64,000 nt of DNA, taken from assembly GCA_029946065.1 (NCBI GenBank), contig JAQSDU010000017.1:1-64000 (forward strand), given 5' to 3'. A model generated the notes under the pieces. That model ran no database searches. It was not told the origin of the DNA and saw nothing but the letters and a program-made list of their open reading frames with translations. Positions 29,518-39,347 of the stretch are shown here, one piece after another. Position numbers and translations under genes: made by a program. The stretch is from Flavobacterium sp. GTDB lineage: Bacteria; Bacteroidota; Bacteroidia; Flavobacteriales; Flavobacteriaceae. Each line of letters opens with the position of its first letter. The first letter of the stretch is position 1.

Positions 29518-29898
29518 TTAGTTCTTTTTATCTTGCTTGTTCTCGGGAGCCTCCTTTTTATCGGTTGCAGGCGCAGCCGCCGATGACACAGGTGGAGTTT
29601 TTGCAGTAGTGTCTGGTGCCGTTAATACAGCTTCTTTGCACCACTTCTCGGTCATATAGGAAATAATAAAAAGATCATCTCCTATAAGTTCCATCAGTCT
29701 TTCATTTTCGGTTTCCACCTTATTGAGTTCATCAGGCAGTTTGCCCTGATAGATCTTAGTAATCATTTCAATAAGATCCTTGCGAGAGAAGTGTTTCAGC
29801 ATCTCAGGGCTTATTTTTGTTTCAGTTGGTTCGGCTTTCGCCCTTTCCTTTAGGATGGCTGAGAACATTCTCATCAGCGCAGGTCTGTTGTCTTTCAT
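29518..29898 (-). CDS. Hypothetical plasmid-type protein
   Basis: A 126-residue protein, helical for the first ~90 residues (MKDNRPALMRMFSAILKERA) with a Pro/Ala/Lys-rich disordered tail. No in-frame TGA, stop TAA. Last gene of the five-gene minus-strand operon. Not recognised. Confidence 0.65.
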   Translation of the reverse strand: MKDNRPALMRMFSAILKERAKAEPTETKISPEMLKHFSRKDLIEMITKIYQGKLPDELNKVETENERLMELIGDDLFIISYMTEKWCKEAVLTAPDTTAKTPPVSSAAAPATDKKEAPENKQDKKN

Positions 29899-29918
29899 TT
29901 TTTTAAGGTTTTACGTTA

Positions 29919-30671
29919 TTATTGTTTTAATTTCAATTCCACTTTCCAGAATTCCTTTACCCTGGAATTTTCATTCGTTATATCGTCATTTTTTTCGATC
30001 AGGTCTGCATGGACTTTCTCAGCTTCTTCCTTTGTGTAATAGTATGGCTTCGGATTTCCATACGCCCAGACAAAATTGCCATTATCATCGGCAAGTTGGA
30101 CGACGTAGATTTGTACCAGGTTCACATCTATGTGCAGATTAGGGAGTTTTTCGGGTGTTTCGATCTGGGTGTTATCATCTGCAACCTTAAGTGCAACGAA
30201 TTTATCCCGCTCGTGCAGATACGCGCTGTATATGGCATAAAGAGGCACGAAATCCCCGGCTTTCTCTGACAATTCCCAATAGATATTCCTGTCATCATCG
30301 TCCCAGTCAACCAGCGGTTTTGTTTGCAGGTAATGGTTTCCCATTTCCAAATTGGCGAATGTTGCAAAAATCTTTTCATCGGTGATGTTGTTGTATTGCT
30401 CGAATCCGTCTGCGAGTTCTGAGAGCGTATTGCTAAGTCCAGGGTGTTCTTCCTTAATGGTATCCAACATTTTATCCTCATCTACAGTACCTAAATCCAG
30501 CCCGCCAGGTGATTCCTTGCCGGACATGAATTTTACCATAGATCTCAGCTCTGCGTTATTATAGGCCTTGAGAAATATCGGATTTAAATGTTCGGGTTCC
30601 TTCTCAGAGAGTGACCTAAGGTGCAATGCCCTGAGGTAGTATTCAATTACAAATCCTTTTTTTGTTTTCAT
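29919..30671 (-). CDS. Hypothetical plasmid-type protein, paralogue of 31130 gene
   Basis: A 250-residue protein. Its first ~170 residues align by eye with the gene at 31130-31771: FVI.Y[YF]LR.L.LR, then LNP.FLK.Y, the acidic DE..L.TI, and K.G.F.PLY.IY. So the pair arose by duplication. It encodes ~11 glycines, all as GGN codons, which contrasts with the segment just downstream. Function unknown. Confidence 0.7.
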   Translation of the reverse strand: MKTKKGFVIEYYLRALHLRSLSEKEPEHLNPIFLKAYNNAELRSMVKFMSGKESPGGLDLGTVDEDKMLDTIKEEHPGLSNTLSELADGFEQYNNITDEKIFATFANLEMGNHYLQTKPLVDWDDDDRNIYWELSEKAGDFVPLYAIYSAYLHERDKFVALKVADDNTQIETPEKLPNLHIDVNLVQIYVVQLADDNGNFVWAYGNPKPYYYTKEEAEKVHADLIEKNDDITNENSRVKEFWKVELKLKQ

Positions 30672-30690
30672 TTTCTTTTATTTAGGGTTT

Positions 30691-31113
30691 TTATTTCAGC
30701 CAGATATCTTTTGCATTATCATATCCGACCCAATTGTGATTCTCGTCATGTCCTCTTGCAGCTAGTTCATAACGGATGATTCTCTCCAGCGGGATATTAT
30801 GTGAGAGGATAAACCGTAATAATTCACCGTGAACGCTAGAGACCATTCCCATGATTTCTTCCCAGTGGTGGAGCGGGTCAAGCTCGGAACGAATATCCTG
30901 TATTTGCTGGTAACTCATCCCCGAGTAATCAGTGGGTAGAGGATTGAGCGTCTTTTTTTTGCCTTGCTGTTGCACAACATAATATTGTTTGGATTTTTTA
31001 TCCTGCATGACCGCATAACTTCTTTTTTGGGTGCGGTACTTAAAGTTCATCCACATGGCAATATCGATGGCTTTCTGCAACGAGTTGTGGTGCTGCATTG
31101 CTTGGCTTTCCAT
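30691..31113 (-). CDS. Hypothetical plasmid-type protein
   Basis: A 140-residue basic protein (RTQKRSYAVMQDKKSKQYYV in the middle), no membrane segment. Located 16 bases after the 31130 gene, same operon. Stop TAA. Not recognised. Confidence 0.65.
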   Translation of the reverse strand: MESQAMQHHNSLQKAIDIAMWMNFKYRTQKRSYAVMQDKKSKQYYVVQQQGKKKTLNPLPTDYSGMSYQQIQDIRSELDPLHHWEEIMGMVSSVHGELLRFILSHNIPLERIIRYELAARGHDENHNWVGYDNAKDIWLK

Positions 31114-31129
31114 AGTATTGATTTACTGA

Positions 31130-31771
31130 TTATAATCTCATAATCTTCAAATCACCGTCATGGAACTGCCCGCCTTCGGTAAAGAATTTGGATAGTGCTT
31201 CCTGGGCCTCACACTCGGTATCATATATTCTGCCGGGAATGGTGAGGTACTTGTCCTGCTTTTCAACACCGGAATCGTATATTCCATAAAGCGGGAGAAA
31301 TTTCCCTGCTTTAGCACAGAGCGCGCGGTAGTTGGCGTGGTCATACGCTTCCCATTGCGCTACAGCTTTTCTGGCTAGGTAATGCGTCTGCAACCCTAAT
31401 TGCTCAAGGGTTGCCCATACGCTCTCTTGGGTGATTATCGAAGAACCCTGCAATTCCTCCTCAAGTTGGGACAAAAGATAACCCAGGATGTATTGTTCAT
31501 CGGAGATTGTTTCCAACAGTTCTTCCTCATCCATCTTATCTAGGTCCATCCCTTCAGGGATTTTCTTATTGAAGATCCATTTCACGATTCCTTTCAATTC
31601 TTGCTTATCGTAAATCTTAAGAAATACGGGATTAATTTCTTCAGGATTTTTTCCGAGTTGCATCCTTAGTTGCAGTGTCCTTAAAAAATACTGGATTACA
31701 AAACGTCTTTTTGCTTTCATTTGTGTTTTTGTTTTTTGTTGTTGAATTTTCTTTTTTCTATCTTTACTCAC
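31130..31771 (-). CDS. Hypothetical plasmid-type protein, paralogue of 29919 gene
   Basis: A 213-residue protein with a lysine-rich start and the motif FVIQYFLRTLQLR, homologous to the gene two places downstream. It overlaps the preceding 66-codon gene by 8 bases. About 14 glycines, all GGN. Function unknown. Confidence 0.7.
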   Translation of the reverse strand: MSKDRKKKIQQQKTKTQMKAKRRFVIQYFLRTLQLRMQLGKNPEEINPVFLKIYDKQELKGIVKWIFNKKIPEGMDLDKMDEEELLETISDEQYILGYLLSQLEEELQGSSIITQESVWATLEQLGLQTHYLARKAVAQWEAYDHANYRALCAKAGKFLPLYGIYDSGVEKQDKYLTIPGRIYDTECEAQEALSKFFTEGGQFHDGDLKIMRL

Positions 31772-31964
31772 AGTATTGTACGATGGTAGCTAGAAGATGA
31801 TCATAATCACTACTCATCGCTTTCTCTAAGACAAGATCGATTTCCTTGTCAGTCCAGTCTTCTTTTCTGGCTTGCTTTTTAAATGCGCCCATTACGGCAT
31901 ATGCATTACCATTGACACCCACCAGGTCTAATTTTACTTTCTTGTTTACTAACGGTTCTTTCAT
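31764..31964 (-). CDS. Small hypothetical protein, first in operon
   Basis: A 66-residue protein (LDLVGVNGNAYAVMGAFKKQ) of a type often seen in Bacteroidota plasmids and transposons. It overlaps the next gene by 8 bases, indicating translational coupling. Not assigned a function. Confidence 0.6.
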   Translation of the reverse strand: MKEPLVNKKVKLDLVGVNGNAYAVMGAFKKQARKEDWTDKEIDLVLEKAMSSDYDHLLATIVQYCE

Positions 31965-32418
31965 TTTTTACTTTTTTACTGATTAATTTTTTCTTTTTAC
32001 TTGTTTTTTCTTCGCTCTTACTTTTGATTTTTTATTACCCCTGTAAGGCTTTTAAGATGTAAAGCTCTTTTTGTCGACGTCTTTTTTTTATGGAACTTAT
32101 TTAGCAGTGCAAGTCCTTTTCTTTTTTTTGGATTGACGGTCTTAATTTGTTCTTGCCTTTGATTGAAGGGATTAAAAAGAGCTTTACAAGCTCTTCTGGC
32201 ATAGGATTTAAGGCTTTCTACTTGTACTTTCGGGGTCTGGCGGGAAGTCTTAATGGGTCGCCATAAAGGTTTTCAAAAACGTATTTAAAAGGGTTTTGGC
32301 TGCCTGCTTGACATTGTAAAATTTCGGGATTACTTTCTGCTGAATGGACTTGCTATCGGGTAAGCCAATCAATATTCAACAGCTGCCTTGACAGCATCAA
32401 TTCAAAAAAACTTTACTT
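31965..32418. other. Divergent intergenic region with inverted repeat
   Basis: Non-coding region between the minus-strand small-gene operon and the plus-strand mobilisation genes. It contains a perfect 15-base inverted repeat, tgtaaagctcttttt at 32058-32072 and its complement at 32174-32188, about 100 bases apart. T-rich tracts occupy 31965-32030. It may hold oriT or paired promoters; I see no ORF. Confidence 0.45.
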
Positions 32419-34140
32419 ATGGAAACAATTCTTAACTGGAACAAAAACAGCCGCCTTTGGAAGATTTCGTCAATGGAATTCTTTTGGGCAGGGGACTACA
32501 TTATGGCAGATCTTGCCGGTGCAAGGGAATCCATTATCGGCAAGCATACAGAGAAAACCGACAAGGAGTTATTAAAATTGCGGCAGGATTCTCCCGGATT
32601 CTTAACCGTACTAAAAAAGCGGTTCCTGACCTTCGGGGAGTTCGTGACCCTTACCGGTGGAAATAAAAATGTGGATAAGGGACTTTCCGAATTTGCAATG
32701 CAGTACTACGGACTGCTTAAAAAATCTTCCATGAAATCTTTACTCAATACCAATACCGACCATGAAAAAAACTATCTGGAATTACTACAAAGATGTCTTG
32801 CTCACGCTTCAGGATTCTTTTTTAGCCCAAAGCCCTTGCCTGTCCCTCTCTCTGCGCTAAACAGGCACCTGCTCATTACAGGAAGGACAGGCTCGGGCAA
32901 GACACAATTCATGCAATCGCTGTTTTACCAGTTGCAGCAAAGTACACATGTAAGACAACAGGCAAGCCTTGTCCTGCTTGACCCACACGGCGATATCTCG
33001 GCGCAACTGCTTTCCCTTCGCCTGAATCTTAAAAAATCTGAACGCTTGTGGTATATCGACCCGCAACTAGACGGCGCAAGCACACCATGTCTGAATCCTT
33101 TCTGGGAAAAGGTAAACGACCCAATCCTTGTTGACCTTTTATCACAGCAGTGGGCAAAGGCATTCGCCGAGCTGATGCCGGAAACCGGCATGAGTCTTCA
33201 GATGGAAACCTTACTGAAGCCTTGTTTATCAGTAATGTTCCAAAGAGGGAGATGCGGACTCATGGATTTGCAGGAATTCATGGATGATACTGTAAACGGC
33301 AAGTGGGTGGATCTGGGTATGCAATCTTCAAATCCCGTTTTTCGCTCTTTCTTTAGCCAGGCATTCCCGAATAAAAAATATGCCGTCACCAAGCTTGCCA
33401 TCTATACAAGGCTTCAACACCTGATGAACAACTACTGCTTCTATCAGATGATGAACGGACAGAGTAGTATCGATCTAAAAAAGGGCATGCAGCAAGGGAA
33501 AGTGATTCTGTTTAATCTATCAAAGGGTAAATTAGGAGAGGATACATCAAGGGCACTGGGAAGGTTTATTTCTGCTACGCTTTTAAGCATAGCGCTCCAG
33601 AGGGCTTTTGAAGGCGAGGACAACAGGAAGCCCTGCTACCTGTTCGTGGATGAATTCCATAACCTGGCATCATCAAGCATGGAAACCGTGTTTTCAGAGG
33701 CAAGAAAATATAGTTTGCATCTTATTGTGGGAACGCAGTCAATAGGCCAGCTTCCGTCATCGCTGAAAGATATGGTACTCAATAATACTGCCGTAAAACT
33801 TGTCGGGATTAACGGGCTCCCTGCATTAAAGTCGCAGGCTCCGGATATTGGGGTTTCATATTCAGACCTGCAAAACCTGCCGCCATATCATTTCTATTTA
33901 AAGTATGACCACCATCCGGCAATTAAGATAAAGAGCCCTGATTTCCTGCTAAAATATCCCAACCTTTATTTTGCGTTGCCAAAAGAAGTAAAATCAATAA
34001 AAGAGTTTTGTCTGCTAAAAAGTGGGATTTACAGGTCAAATGAAATTGCGAGTCCGGAAGAAACCTATAAATCTGTAGTAAATGACAGCAATCCGGTCAA
34101 AAATCAACCAGGGGATTTCACCCCGAAATTCGAACTGTAA
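32419..34140 (+). CDS. TraG/VirD4-like conjugative coupling ATPase (TraM-recognition type)
   Basis: A 573-residue protein with Walker A GRTGSGKT at 155-162, LLDPHGDIS just after, Walker B YLFVDEFHNLAS near 408-419 and the GTQS.GQL sensor near 440. This is the FtsK/HerA-type ATPase fold of plasmid coupling proteins. Length and lack of a clear N-terminal membrane pair suggest a short mobilisation version. Its ~38 glycines are all GGN codons and no TGA is in frame. Followed 33 bases later by a replication-relaxation protein. Confidence 0.88.
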   Translation: METILNWNKNSRLWKISSMEFFWAGDYIMADLAGARESIIGKHTEKTDKELLKLRQDSPGFLTVLKKRFLTFGEFVTLTGGNKNVDKGLSEFAMQYYGLLKKSSMKSLLNTNTDHEKNYLELLQRCLAHASGFFFSPKPLPVPLSALNRHLLITGRTGSGKTQFMQSLFYQLQQSTHVRQQASLVLLDPHGDISAQLLSLRLNLKKSERLWYIDPQLDGASTPCLNPFWEKVNDPILVDLLSQQWAKAFAELMPETGMSLQMETLLKPCLSVMFQRGRCGLMDLQEFMDDTVNGKWVDLGMQSSNPVFRSFFSQAFPNKKYAVTKLAIYTRLQHLMNNYCFYQMMNGQSSIDLKKGMQQGKVILFNLSKGKLGEDTSRALGRFISATLLSIALQRAFEGEDNRKPCYLFVDEFHNLASSSMETVFSEARKYSLHLIVGTQSIGQLPSSLKDMVLNNTAVKLVGINGLPALKSQAPDIGVSYSDLQNLPPYHFYLKYDHHPAIKIKSPDFLLKYPNLYFALPKEVKSIKEFCLLKSGIYRSNEIASPEETYKSVVNDSNPVKNQPGDFTPKFEL

Positions 34141-34173
34141 TCAAAAAATATTTAAACCTAAACAAAAATAAAA

Positions 34174-35022
34174 ATGAACTCCAACGCTACCTTCGAGCGC
34201 ATTACTGTTGCGCAAGAAAAAATCCTTGTTGCATTGGCAACCTTCAAATTCCTGACCACAGGGCAGCTACTCGACCTGAAAGTGATGACCGACAGGGCGA
34301 ACATAAACAAGCAATTGGGGCTACTCAGAAATTCTTTCAAGCCACTTATCGGGTCGATTGCTTTTGGCGTACATCCAAAACTTGGTAAACTCGAAAGCGT
34401 GCATTACCTGACCGCGCATGGCGCCTTGTTGTTGCAAGAACTCTATGGGGAAAGGTATTATGTAAGATACCCGAAAGGAAAAAATGGGCTGTTTCAGCAG
34501 GATTATTTCCATAGGATTCATACCATAGATGTCCACATCGCCTTTAATCGCTGGGCAATGGCAAGTGACATGGATATTCTCTTTTTCCAAACATATTTTG
34601 ACAAATTGTCTTCAGGAAGGGAAAAGGGATATAGGGCAGAATCGGCAATCCTTATCAGCGATAAAAATTATTTAATTGCAGATGCATTGTGCCTTTTAAG
34701 TGCACCCCGGAGAGAGGAGTTGTATGCGATAGAAATGTATAATGGCAATGATACAAACCGCGTGCATAATTCGCTGTTCGCTCATTTACAGGCACTGAAT
34801 AATGGACAGCCGAGTAAACAGTTTGGACTAAATTATGGCTCGCGCGTGCTTTGTGTTTTTGAGTTCGATAACTATAAAAACCTGGCCATGAAAAGGCTGT
34901 CAGAAGACAAACGCTTTGCATCGGCCAAGTCTTATTTTTTATTCAAGTCTTTAGAGGAACTTGGGGTAGATGATTTTTTTGATTGGTGGTTGTTTGATGG
35001 GACAAAAGGGAGTTTGTTTTAA
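34174..35022 (+). CDS. Replication-relaxation family protein (winged-helix)
   Basis: A 282-residue protein. The N-terminal ~100 residues form a winged helix (TVAQEKILVALATFKFLTTG, then QLLDL.V..R..INKQL..L) and a C-terminal nuclease-like core (HRIHTIDVHIAF, then IADALCLL and ELYAIEMYNG). This matches the replication-relaxation/MobC-like family paired with TraG-like ATPases. All glycines are GGN. Stop TAA. Confidence 0.75.
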   Translation: MNSNATFERITVAQEKILVALATFKFLTTGQLLDLKVMTDRANINKQLGLLRNSFKPLIGSIAFGVHPKLGKLESVHYLTAHGALLLQELYGERYYVRYPKGKNGLFQQDYFHRIHTIDVHIAFNRWAMASDMDILFFQTYFDKLSSGREKGYRAESAILISDKNYLIADALCLLSAPRREELYAIEMYNGNDTNRVHNSLFAHLQALNNGQPSKQFGLNYGSRVLCVFEFDNYKNLAMKRLSEDKRFASAKSYFLFKSLEELGVDDFFDWWLFDGTKGSLF

Positions 35023-35799
35023 AATAGATTTAATTTCCCTTATCTGTTGAGTACTTAAAATAGCTTTTCCGTTCCTGTAAATTGTGCCAGATTTGCTTTT
35101 GTAAAATTTGAATTTTTCATGATTACTCCATTTTGTTAATGCCCTCCACCGCAGAGGAAGGAGGGAACAACGAGCAAAAAACTCAGGCTGAAAGTCAACA
35201 CCAACAAGCGAGCGCAGCGAATGGAGCGGACACCTTGGATGACTATCAGGCAGTTTTTCCCAAACTTGCGCCGGTTCTCTTATAGGGGAATGTGTAGTAA
35301 TTGGGTAGATTTTTTATAAAGGTAGAGATGATGCAATTTTTTGAAAAACAGGTATTTATACGTATAGGATGTTTAAGAATAGGTTGTTATATTGCATTCG
35401 GATCTAATATATAGAAACGATTGCTGATTAAACGCACACCGGTCATTTATAAGTAGCGATAACTTTTTAGGCTATAAAAATATTCGCAAAGGCTGACAAG
35501 TTGATTTACGCAATTTTTTGTTAAAAGTGTATTATCTTCTTCGTTCATAGTTTGTCGTACGCGACCAAATAGCAATGCAGTCTACAGGGCTTTTTAATAA
35601 TGGAAATTGTTTTGTTTTAATTTACGATAGATATTTTGAGTAGTTAAGATGAAGAAGGGTCGAGTATTTTATTGAATAGTAAGTACGTGAATTTTTTTGT
35701 TTTCATTATTCAGTTCGTTATATCTGTTTAGGTTATTGGGCGCAATTATCCAAAGCTTAAAATACATATTTAATATATTCATTATTAATAAAACTACAA
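35023..35799. other. Long intergenic region, right edge of plasmid-like block
   Basis: No convincing gene. A 48-codon frame (35139-35285, ATG to TAG, Gln/Ala/Glu-rich N-terminus ending KLAPVLL) sits in a GC-richer patch and could be the tail of a lost mobilisation gene. The rest is AT-rich and may contain the promoter of the TPR gene. Confidence 0.35.
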
Positions 35800-37176
35800 A
35801 TGAAACAAGTCGCCTTTTTTTTGTTTATCTGTTTATTCTCTATTACTTGTCATGCCTCTCATTCTTCCAAAGAGAAGATATTACTTGATGAAGTAAAAAA
35901 TGCTTATCAATTGGGGAAATCGGAAACGCTTAAGATATCAGTTAAAAAACTATTGGATTATGCTGAAGCTACATCGAATGATACATTAAAGATATTAGGG
36001 CTAAGATACTATGGGAATTATTATTATCTTAGAAATGAACATGCTTATGCAATCGAAAAATATATCGCTGCTATAAAAATTGCAAGAAAGGATGAATCTT
36101 TAAAAAAATTCCTGGCTAAACTTTATAATAATATTGCCTACAATTTTACAAAGATTGGCTACTATGATGAAGCTCTAAGGCAGTTACATAATGCAAAGAA
36201 AAGTATTATTATAAATATAACTGATAACGCAACCAAGGCCTTTATTTACGAGAATATTGCACAAACAAATCTATTTTATCAAAAGTTAGACTCAGTAGGG
36301 TTTTATATCAAGTTAGCGGCGTCAGTTAATACAAATCCTAAAAGTGGTAAGTACTACGATAATTATATTCAATCGTCTATTCTTTTAGACGAAGCTGTCT
36401 TGTCTTGGAAAAATATGAATATTTCCGAAGCAGAGATAGCTAAGCTATTTCAAAAAGCCATAGTGTTTGATGAAAAAATGGATGATTTTAAGCACATGTG
36501 TTCAGCTTATAGTGAATATTCGAATTTCCTATTGGCATTTGGAAATACTGAACAGGCAAAAATTTATGCTGAAAAAGGCTTGGTCATAGCAAATAATAAT
36601 GATTATCTGGATTTACAAATTCAACTTTGCTCAAGTCTCAGTAAAATTTTCATGGAGAGCCACAATTATGAAGATGCATATAAGTTTGCTCATAAATCAA
36701 TCCTATTGAAGGAAAAATTCCTAGAAATAAATAATCGTCAAACAACGATTTCAAAACTAGCTGAATTTCGTGTTGAAGAACAAAAAATAAAAGAAGAGGA
36801 AAAAGAAAAATTGGAGGAAAGAGAAAAATTTATAAAAACGCTTGGTATTGGAGTTGTTATAATTGCTTTTATAATTATTTTTCTTCTTTTAAGTCACAGC
36901 ATTTTAGTGAATGGGAAGTTTATTACATATTTTGGAAATGTAAGTTTATTGATTGGGTTTGAATTTATAAATTTAATATTCCACCCGTTTCTTTATAATC
37001 TTACAAATCATGATCCTTTTTTAATGTTGATTATTTTGATTCTGATAGCTTCTTTTCTTTTAAAAGTTCATCATAAACTTGAAAGCTTGCTCCAGCAGTT
37101 ACTCCAAAAAAATAAAATGAAAAGAGTAGAAATAGCAAAAAAGATATTGCATGAAGAAAATATTTCTGGATGGTAA
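35800..37176 (+). CDS. TPR membrane protein, kinase-less sensor-like
   Basis: A 458-residue protein with a signal sequence or lipobox (LFSITC, Cys17), about six tetratricopeptide units (YNNIAYNFTKIGYYDEALRQ is the clearest), a coiled coil at ~320-345 (EEEKEKLEEREKF) and three hydrophobic segments (345-365, 372-390, 400-420). Bacteroidota TPR histidine kinases and regulators have this layout followed by HisKA/HATPase or a LuxR domain. Here the protein ends ~38 residues after the last hydrophobic segment, so the output domain is missing or never existed. Confidence 0.7.
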   Translation: MKQVAFFLFICLFSITCHASHSSKEKILLDEVKNAYQLGKSETLKISVKKLLDYAEATSNDTLKILGLRYYGNYYYLRNEHAYAIEKYIAAIKIARKDESLKKFLAKLYNNIAYNFTKIGYYDEALRQLHNAKKSIIINITDNATKAFIYENIAQTNLFYQKLDSVGFYIKLAASVNTNPKSGKYYDNYIQSSILLDEAVLSWKNMNISEAEIAKLFQKAIVFDEKMDDFKHMCSAYSEYSNFLLAFGNTEQAKIYAEKGLVIANNNDYLDLQIQLCSSLSKIFMESHNYEDAYKFAHKSILLKEKFLEINNRQTTISKLAEFRVEEQKIKEEEKEKLEEREKFIKTLGIGVVIIAFIIIFLLLSHSILVNGKFITYFGNVSLLIGFEFINLIFHPFLYNLTNHDPFLMLIILILIASFLLKVHHKLESLLQQLLQKNKMKRVEIAKKILHEENISGW

Positions 37177-37711
37177 GTACTTAAAAAATATGAATGATAA
37201 AGACTTTAACGGAGAAGAATTGGGAAAAGAGATGGGGAAATAAAATCTTTTAAAAGAAAACGCAGCAACTTAATTCACCGAATAATCATTTTTGGGTCAA
37301 GTATATTATTAGCGTTGGGGGAAATTACTGGGCAAATAAAGACCATCATTCAAAGGACGATCTCATCGAAAAGTATGAAAGATAGAAGCTGTTAAAGTGA
37401 TTTACACAGAGGGGCTTTAAGAATTTTTAAGGGACCCTAAAACTTTTGTTTTAAAAAAAAGATGTTAGAATAAGGTAGGAAATAAGATATAGCATTTTAA
37501 ACATAAATCATAATAGTCGATCAAGGTTAAATTTCGGTTGTAAGAAACTTTCTGATGTTTGATATGAGTTTTTCTAAATATCCTGAATCTTGTAAATTTC
37601 AGATGTCTATAAATGGGAAAGTGTAAATGTTATCAAATTACGCTGTACAAACAAGAGAATGGTTTTGGCTATTTATCCCATTAGATGTTAGTATATCTTG
37701 CCTTTTAATAA
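37177..37711. other. Intergenic, nothing recognised
   Basis: AT-rich. No ORF, RNA gene or repeat that I can support. A few short frames after the TPR gene (37190-37250) could be the remains of its lost C-terminus but show no motif. Confidence 0.3.
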
Positions 37712-39334
37712 TTACTTTAACAAATAAGCCCAACAGGTTTTTCCTGGATTGAAAAAACTAGAATGCAATCTTACAAAATCTTGAACTGACGTAAGTGATC
37801 CATATTCATCAAACTTATCTAAAGCGCTCATCACACAATGATTTTTATTATAAAGCATATAGGATTTGTGCGTTGCATAATCCATAGGGTCTTTGATTCC
37901 ATTATTATCAAACGTCAGAAATTCTACTTGCTCTTTACTAAAGCCTAAATTTAGATAGGCATAATCTGAATTAATACCCTTAACATTTATTTCGTATAAG
38001 CTTTCTTCTTCAGTTAATTTATCTACAGTCATATTGTATTTGATAATTACTGCGAAACATAAATTAGCGAATTCTAATATACGTTCGCTAATGGAGCGAT
38101 CCGCCTCCGGATTTAAGGTAAAACCAGAGTTTTTGCTAAGACGAAATAAATCATCAGCACTAATCGTTATTATTTCATTATTTCTTAGAGTAATAGAATA
38201 GCTGCCATCAAGTGGGCTTTTCGAAACCGAACTAAATACATTGTCCATTTGATACGTTGCAATTGCGAGTTTGATTAATGCTATTGTTGCACAATTATTT
38301 TTCCCTTTTTGGTAAAAGGCCTCAATTATAGTATTAGGGGCGATGTCAGATAAAGTATAATTAATAAGATTTTGGAGCTTAGGTTCAACAAGGTTAGCCG
38401 TCTGGATAGCAGCAAGGATAGTATTTACCTCTGTTTCTACCTTAACGTAAAGTGTTTGGGCATCTTTTGATATAAGGTCAGGGCTTGTTAGAACTGCCCG
38501 CTTAAAAACACTAAGAGCCTCTTTCGCTTTATTATAATCACCTCTTTGTACCTCTAGTTGTAAGTCGTTATATTTTGTGGAGATATCTTGGATATTAAAC
38601 CAATCGTTCCTACTTGCCGTAGATGAAATTTCAAAAACCATATAGGGATAGTCTTTTACAGCCTTGCCGCTTTTATCAACTAACTTATAATCCCTCGGAT
38701 CTATTAAAAGGTCCGCAACGTCGATAATATCTTTATCAACCCTCATAACGACAAAATATCCTGTTTCAACGCTTGTTAATTCTGTATTATAACCGATTTC
38801 AAGAATAGTGTCAGCACTGCTGCCAGTTAGTAATTTAATACCATCTTCCAGCGGTTTCACATACGGAAGAGCAGTTGCAATAAATGAAACTCCCCCCAAT
38901 GAAGACATGTTTGTGAGAAGCTCAATAAAAGGTTCAGCCAAATCTGCCTCTTTAATAGAAAACAAACCGATTTCTAACTTTACGTCACCACCTCGATAAG
39001 GAACTGGTCCCAATAGACGCCGGTTAATGTTGATCACTCTATCTACATTTGCACTGTCTAATTTATCTAGATTACCAGGTGTCGTTACATAGTTAAAACT
39101 AGCAGGCTTGCCAGAAATATGTTGCACTTCAATGTGGCTATGAACAGTTGCATAAAATTTAGACAATCCTTTCCTTACATTTACAATACGCATTGATTTT
39201 AAAATGATATTAAGATACTCTTCGTGAGGGATTAGAGTCTTATATTCTATTTTATTAGGTGTTTGTTCCTTAGGAATTACTGAAAAAAACCAGTCTTTTG
39301 TCCTTGCTTGAAAAATGTTAGTAAACCAACTCAT
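37712..39334 (-). CDS. Partner of trypsin-like protease, possible Cys-protease domain
   Basis: A 540-residue soluble protein, not a family I can name. Residues ~110-215 look like a beta-rich domain (PYRGGDVKLEIGLFSI, then SGVSF-like FIATALPYVKPLEDG and TILEIGYNTEL). Residues ~245-330 are helical. The C-terminal part has GKNNCATIALIKLAI (Cys348) and, far downstream, YNKNHCVMSAL (His499), the order and local look of a papain/calpain-like Cys...His dyad. It begins 13 bases after the trypsin-like gene, so the two form an operon. One reading is that the serine protease cleaves and activates this protein. Function is inferred. Confidence 0.6.
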   Translation of the reverse strand: MSWFTNIFQARTKDWFFSVIPKEQTPNKIEYKTLIPHEEYLNIILKSMRIVNVRKGLSKFYATVHSHIEVQHISGKPASFNYVTTPGNLDKLDSANVDRVININRRLLGPVPYRGGDVKLEIGLFSIKEADLAEPFIELLTNMSSLGGVSFIATALPYVKPLEDGIKLLTGSSADTILEIGYNTELTSVETGYFVVMRVDKDIIDVADLLIDPRDYKLVDKSGKAVKDYPYMVFEISSTASRNDWFNIQDISTKYNDLQLEVQRGDYNKAKEALSVFKRAVLTSPDLISKDAQTLYVKVETEVNTILAAIQTANLVEPKLQNLINYTLSDIAPNTIIEAFYQKGKNNCATIALIKLAIATYQMDNVFSSVSKSPLDGSYSITLRNNEIITISADDLFRLSKNSGFTLNPEADRSISERILEFANLCFAVIIKYNMTVDKLTEEESLYEINVKGINSDYAYLNLGFSKEQVEFLTFDNNGIKDPMDYATHKSYMLYNKNHCVMSALDKFDEYGSLTSVQDFVRLHSSFFNPGKTCWAYLLK

Positions 39335-39347
39335 ATTTATTTTATTT

